A stretch of DNA of 64,000 nucleotides from Deltaproteobacteria bacterium (GTDB lineage: Bacteria > Bdellovibrionota_C > UBA2361 > JAGFJO01), in the NCBI GenBank assembly GCA_024102635.1, contig JAGFJO010000080.1, forward strand, positions 17,525-81,524, written 5' to 3'. Each line of letters starts with the position of its first letter. The first letter of the stretch is position 1. Positions 61,347-64,000 of this stretch are shown here, piece after piece. Under the pieces are notes generated by a model, which worked only from the letters and a program-made list of their open reading frames with translations, made no database searches and was not told the DNA's origin. A program made the position numbers and the translations under genes.

Positions 61347-62429
61347 CTATAATACCTTAAGCGCCGCGGCCACTACGAGATTTACCATGCTAAGCGGCAG
61401 AAGGATCTTCCATCCCAGATGCATTAGCTGATCGTAGCGGAAGCGCGGCAAAGTCCATCGTAGAACAATTTGTAAAACGCAGAAAAATAGAATCTTACCC
61501 ATCAGCACCGCATGCCCTATCAGGGCTGAGAGCCAGCTTCCGGCGGGCAGCTCTACAAATGGTATCTTCCACCCGCCGAAAAAGAGCAGCACGATAATGG
61601 CGGCAAAAAGCGCTATCTCTGCAAACTCCCCGAGCCAGAAAAGAAGAAACTTCATTCCGGAATACTCGGTAAAATACCCGGCTACCAATTCGGATTCGCT
61701 CTCCGGCAGATCAAAAGGGCCGCGCTTCGTTTCTGCCATTCCCACAACAAATAGGATAATAAAGGAGATAGGCTGCGTAATGGTGGCTAATATTCCAAGG
61801 CCGTACTGCTGACGCTCAACTATCTCGTAGAGATCCAGCGTGCCGTAGGTAATTATGACTGTAACGAAGGTAACTCCCATTGCAAGCTCGTAGGAGATCA
61901 TCTGCGCGGCGGCCCGCAGCCCTCCCAGAAGCGAGAATTTGTTGTTGCCTGTCCAGCCGGCCAGTGCCACACCGTAGACGGCCATCGATCCCATCGCGAA
62001 AATAAACAAAAGCCCGGCGTCGAGCGGAGCAACCTGTGCTCTTATATGGTATCCGCTCACAGTGAAATCAGGCGCAAAGGGAAGTAATGCGAACGCTACA
62101 AAAACGGGAAATACCGCCAAGAACGGCGCAAGGCTGTGCATGAAGTTTGATACACCTTCCGGAACGAAGTCCTCCTTTGTAAGCGCCTTCACTCCGTCAT
62201 TAACCAAGGTGTTAATAATGCCGAGCATCCCGAGAACTCTCAGCACATAAAAAACTGGCTTAAGAAGAATATTGTCGGTCTCAACGAATGCGCCGGCGCG
62301 GTTTGCTCCCACCCGGTCTTGAATCAATGCGGAGCCTTTGCGTTCAATCCAGGTACAGATTGAAGCAAGCCCCATAATGAGGTTAAAAACCACAAAGAGC
62401 TTAATAAGCAGTATCAGTAACTCTACCAT
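61347..62429 (-). CDS. nuoH: NADH-quinone oxidoreductase subunit H
   Basis: 360 residues with eight membrane helices. CTWIERKGSALIQDRVGANRAG near the start, VALAGWTGNNKFSLLGGLRAAAQMISYE, and RGPFDLPESESELVAGYFTEYSGMKF are the strongly conserved NuoH loops lining the quinone chamber (ND1 homologue). It lies 55 bp after nuoG. The following gene is nuoJ rather than nuoI. Confidence 0.97.
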   Translation of the reverse strand: MVELLILLIKLFVVFNLIMGLASICTWIERKGSALIQDRVGANRAGAFVETDNILLKPVFYVLRVLGMLGIINTLVNDGVKALTKEDFVPEGVSNFMHSLAPFLAVFPVFVAFALLPFAPDFTVSGYHIRAQVAPLDAGLLFIFAMGSMAVYGVALAGWTGNNKFSLLGGLRAAAQMISYELAMGVTFVTVIITYGTLDLYEIVERQQYGLGILATITQPISFIILFVVGMAETKRGPFDLPESESELVAGYFTEYSGMKFLLFWLGEFAEIALFAAIIVLLFFGGWKIPFVELPAGSWLSALIGHAVLMGKILFFCVLQIVLRWTLPRFRYDQLMHLGWKILLPLSMVNLVVAAALKVL

Positions 62430-62484
62430 TCCTTAAACCAAACACTTTGCGGCCCCATAAGCCGCATTCATACACCTTTGTAGC

Positions 62485-64000
62485 CTACACTCTCGCTTCG
62501 GCTGCTGCCTCGCTTTCCGCTGCTTTAGCTGAAATTGCTTCTAAATCAACTCCCCCGTCCTTTATGCGCTTAATGGTAAGGCCGGCAAGCCGGGTATCGC
62601 CCTTAATGGTCTCGAAAGTCGCCTCGCGATCCGCAACGGCATCTCCGAGCTTGTTGCCGAATGCCTCCGCAAGCCGTGTCACAATGCGCCACTCAGGGTC
62701 GCTGCTCTCGGGGAAGTCCAAAAGCTGCTGCGCGTATTGCAGCCGGTTGCGGCGATTAATAAGCATACCTGATTTTTCAAGAATGCTTCTGCCGGGGAGA
62801 ATAATCTTCGCAGCCGAAGCAAGAGGAGATTCGGCATCCGTAAAAATTCCGACGCTGCACTGAGCTTTTGAGATTGCGTGCAGCACCTCTGACTTCTGGT
62901 CATTAGCGATAATTGACCGGTCTCCGACCATCAAAACTCTACTGAACTTCCCATTTACGAGCCCCTGAAGCGCCTCGTTGTAGCTCTGCTCAAGATTTCC
63001 GGCCGCCAAACCTGCAAACACAGCGCCCCTAAAGTTACAAGCATAATCAGGGCTAATAAGTATCGCTTCAACCGGGGTAAGCTTTCGCTCCCTATACGCT
63101 ACGGCAGAGGTATATGACTTGAATGATTTATCAAGAAACCCTTTTATTCTCACGTAGTCTTCAAGCATGAGATCAGGCGAGAGGAGTACCAATAAGTCAT
63201 CACCTGCCAGCCCTTTAACTGCCTTGAGCGCCTCCTCTCTGGACACTGCCTTGCCTTCTACTAACGGGGAGAGGATCCGCTTCTCGGGCAAAAAGCGGTG
63301 GAAGCCGTAGCGGCCCTCGTCGCACATCCACTCCTTATTGACCTTATCATTCATACGCGCCTTGACCTGCACCACCTGCTGGTCTCGCACGGCTGCTTTG
63401 GCGTTGCACCCTGTTGAGCATCCCGGGCAGATAGTATCAACCTGCTTGGTGAACCAGATGCGGGTATTAAATCGCCAATCGCGGTGTGTAAGAGCGCCAA
63501 CCGGACAGAGGTCCACCACGGTTCCGGATAATGGATTGTTCAGTTCGCGCCCTGGATTAATCGCAATCACCGAACGGTCGCCGCGGTTTAACATTCCTAG
63601 CTCTGACGTGCCGGTCACCTCATCACAGAAGCGGATGCACCGTGTGCACATAATGCATCTCTCGCCGTCTAAAATAACTGTCGGCCCGAGCGGCACCGCT
63701 TTTACTTTATGAACCTTATCTTCTAGGAATCTGCTGGGCCGGGCGTTGTACTCGTAGTGATAATCTTGCAGCTTACAATGTCCCGCCTGGTCGCAAACGG
63801 TGCAATCGAGCGGATGATTTATCAGTATGAACTCAAGGGTTGCGGCCTGAGCATCCTTAGCCTTTGCGCTCGCCTCCTGAGTGAGAACCTCCATTCCCTC
63901 TTTCACCACTGTGTTGCAGGCTATCTCCATCTTGGGCGCGCCTTTCACCTCAACCTGGCACATGCGGCAGTTGCCGGCTATTGAAAGATGCGGGTGGTAG
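62485..64000 (-). CDS. nuoG: NADH-quinone oxidoreductase subunit G, 5' end beyond window
   Basis: The frame runs open to the right edge: the last visible codons read YHPHLSIAGNCRMCQVEVKG, the [2Fe-2S] ferredoxin end, so an internal Met at 63963 is not the true start. Next come the His-Cys3 cluster motif (HPLDCTVCDQAGHCKLQ), a [4Fe-4S] motif CIMCTRCIRFC and a further motif CPGCSTGCN in the molybdopterin-like domain. About 505 residues are visible, and the C-terminal domain is much shorter than in E. coli NuoG (about 900 aa). It carries electrons from NuoF to NuoI in the peripheral arm of complex I. Confidence 0.95.
   Translation of the reverse strand, partial: YHPHLSIAGNCRMCQVEVKGAPKMEIACNTVVKEGMEVLTQEASAKAKDAQAATLEFILINHPLDCTVCDQAGHCKLQDYHYEYNARPSRFLEDKVHKVKAVPLGPTVILDGERCIMCTRCIRFCDEVTGTSELGMLNRGDRSVIAINPGRELNNPLSGTVVDLCPVGALTHRDWRFNTRIWFTKQVDTICPGCSTGCNAKAAVRDQQVVQVKARMNDKVNKEWMCDEGRYGFHRFLPEKRILSPLVEGKAVSREEALKAVKGLAGDDLLVLLSPDLMLEDYVRIKGFLDKSFKSYTSAVAYRERKLTPVEAILISPDYACNFRGAVFAGLAAGNLEQSYNEALQGLVNGKFSRVLMVGDRSIIANDQKSEVLHAISKAQCSVGIFTDAESPLASAAKIILPGRSILEKSGMLINRRNRLQYAQQLLDFPESSDPEWRIVTRLAEAFGNKLGDAVADREATFETIKGDTRLAGLTIKRIKDGGVDLEAISAKAAESEAAAEARV

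Overview
The window is one stretch of bacterial chromosome, roughly half G+C, coding on both strands at high density. Outer-membrane beta-barrels, a dcw (division and wall) cluster headed by mraZ, CsrA, a mitochondrial-type aconitase, a DUF5610 protein, a multi-domain Fe-S quinone reductase and a 13-14-subunit-type complex I point to a Gram-negative, respiring bacterium of the former Deltaproteobacteria or an allied phylum. I cannot name the genus. No phage, CRISPR array or insertion sequence is visible.

Layout: 1-5500 is a minus-strand dcw cluster (mraZ, rsmH, ftsL, ftsI, then a Mur ligase running off the left edge), interrupted by a divergent pair: an MntR-type regulator and an outer-membrane barrel that share two manganese-operator-like palindromes. 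5600-11550 holds three sulfatase-like enzymes, all with threonine at the nucleophile position, and a large membrane protein. 11600-20460 holds glmS, a lytic transglycosylase, an M32 carboxypeptidase, a tRNA-Arg with a duplicated 3' end, folA-thyA and a protein of annexin-like repeats. 20440-30470 holds housekeeping genes (DUF255 protein, aconitase, YajQ, SufS, class I amidotransferase) and several unknowns. 30470-32430 is gene-poor, with a candidate structured RNA and small proteins. 32460-50350 holds a PHP protein, an Emo-like Fe-S membrane reductase, an HU protein with a histone-H1-like tail, the DUF1800/DUF1501 pair, a subtilase, Sir2 and oligoendopeptidase F. 50500-55170 holds csrA, a porin and an FMN-binding/4-TM/ApbE module. 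55514-64000 is a minus-strand complex I operon (nuoG-H-J-K-L-M-N).

Most notable: (1) nuoL carries a single in-frame TAA, after which the normal NuoL C-terminus continues in the same frame; (2) nuoI is missing between nuoH and nuoJ; (3) the MntR/outer-membrane-barrel pair looks like a manganese-responsive outer-membrane uptake unit placed inside the dcw cluster; (4) a 645-codon gene encodes five roughly 70-residue annexin-like repeats; (5) a promoter-to-terminator stretch of about 490 nt with several perfect hairpins and no convincing ORF looks like a non-coding RNA; (6) the 3' end of tRNA-Arg is duplicated beside a palindromic repeat element.

All functional calls rest on reading the sequences and on remembered family signatures; no database search was run. 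Start codons were chosen from visible Shine-Dalgarno (SD) sequences where possible.
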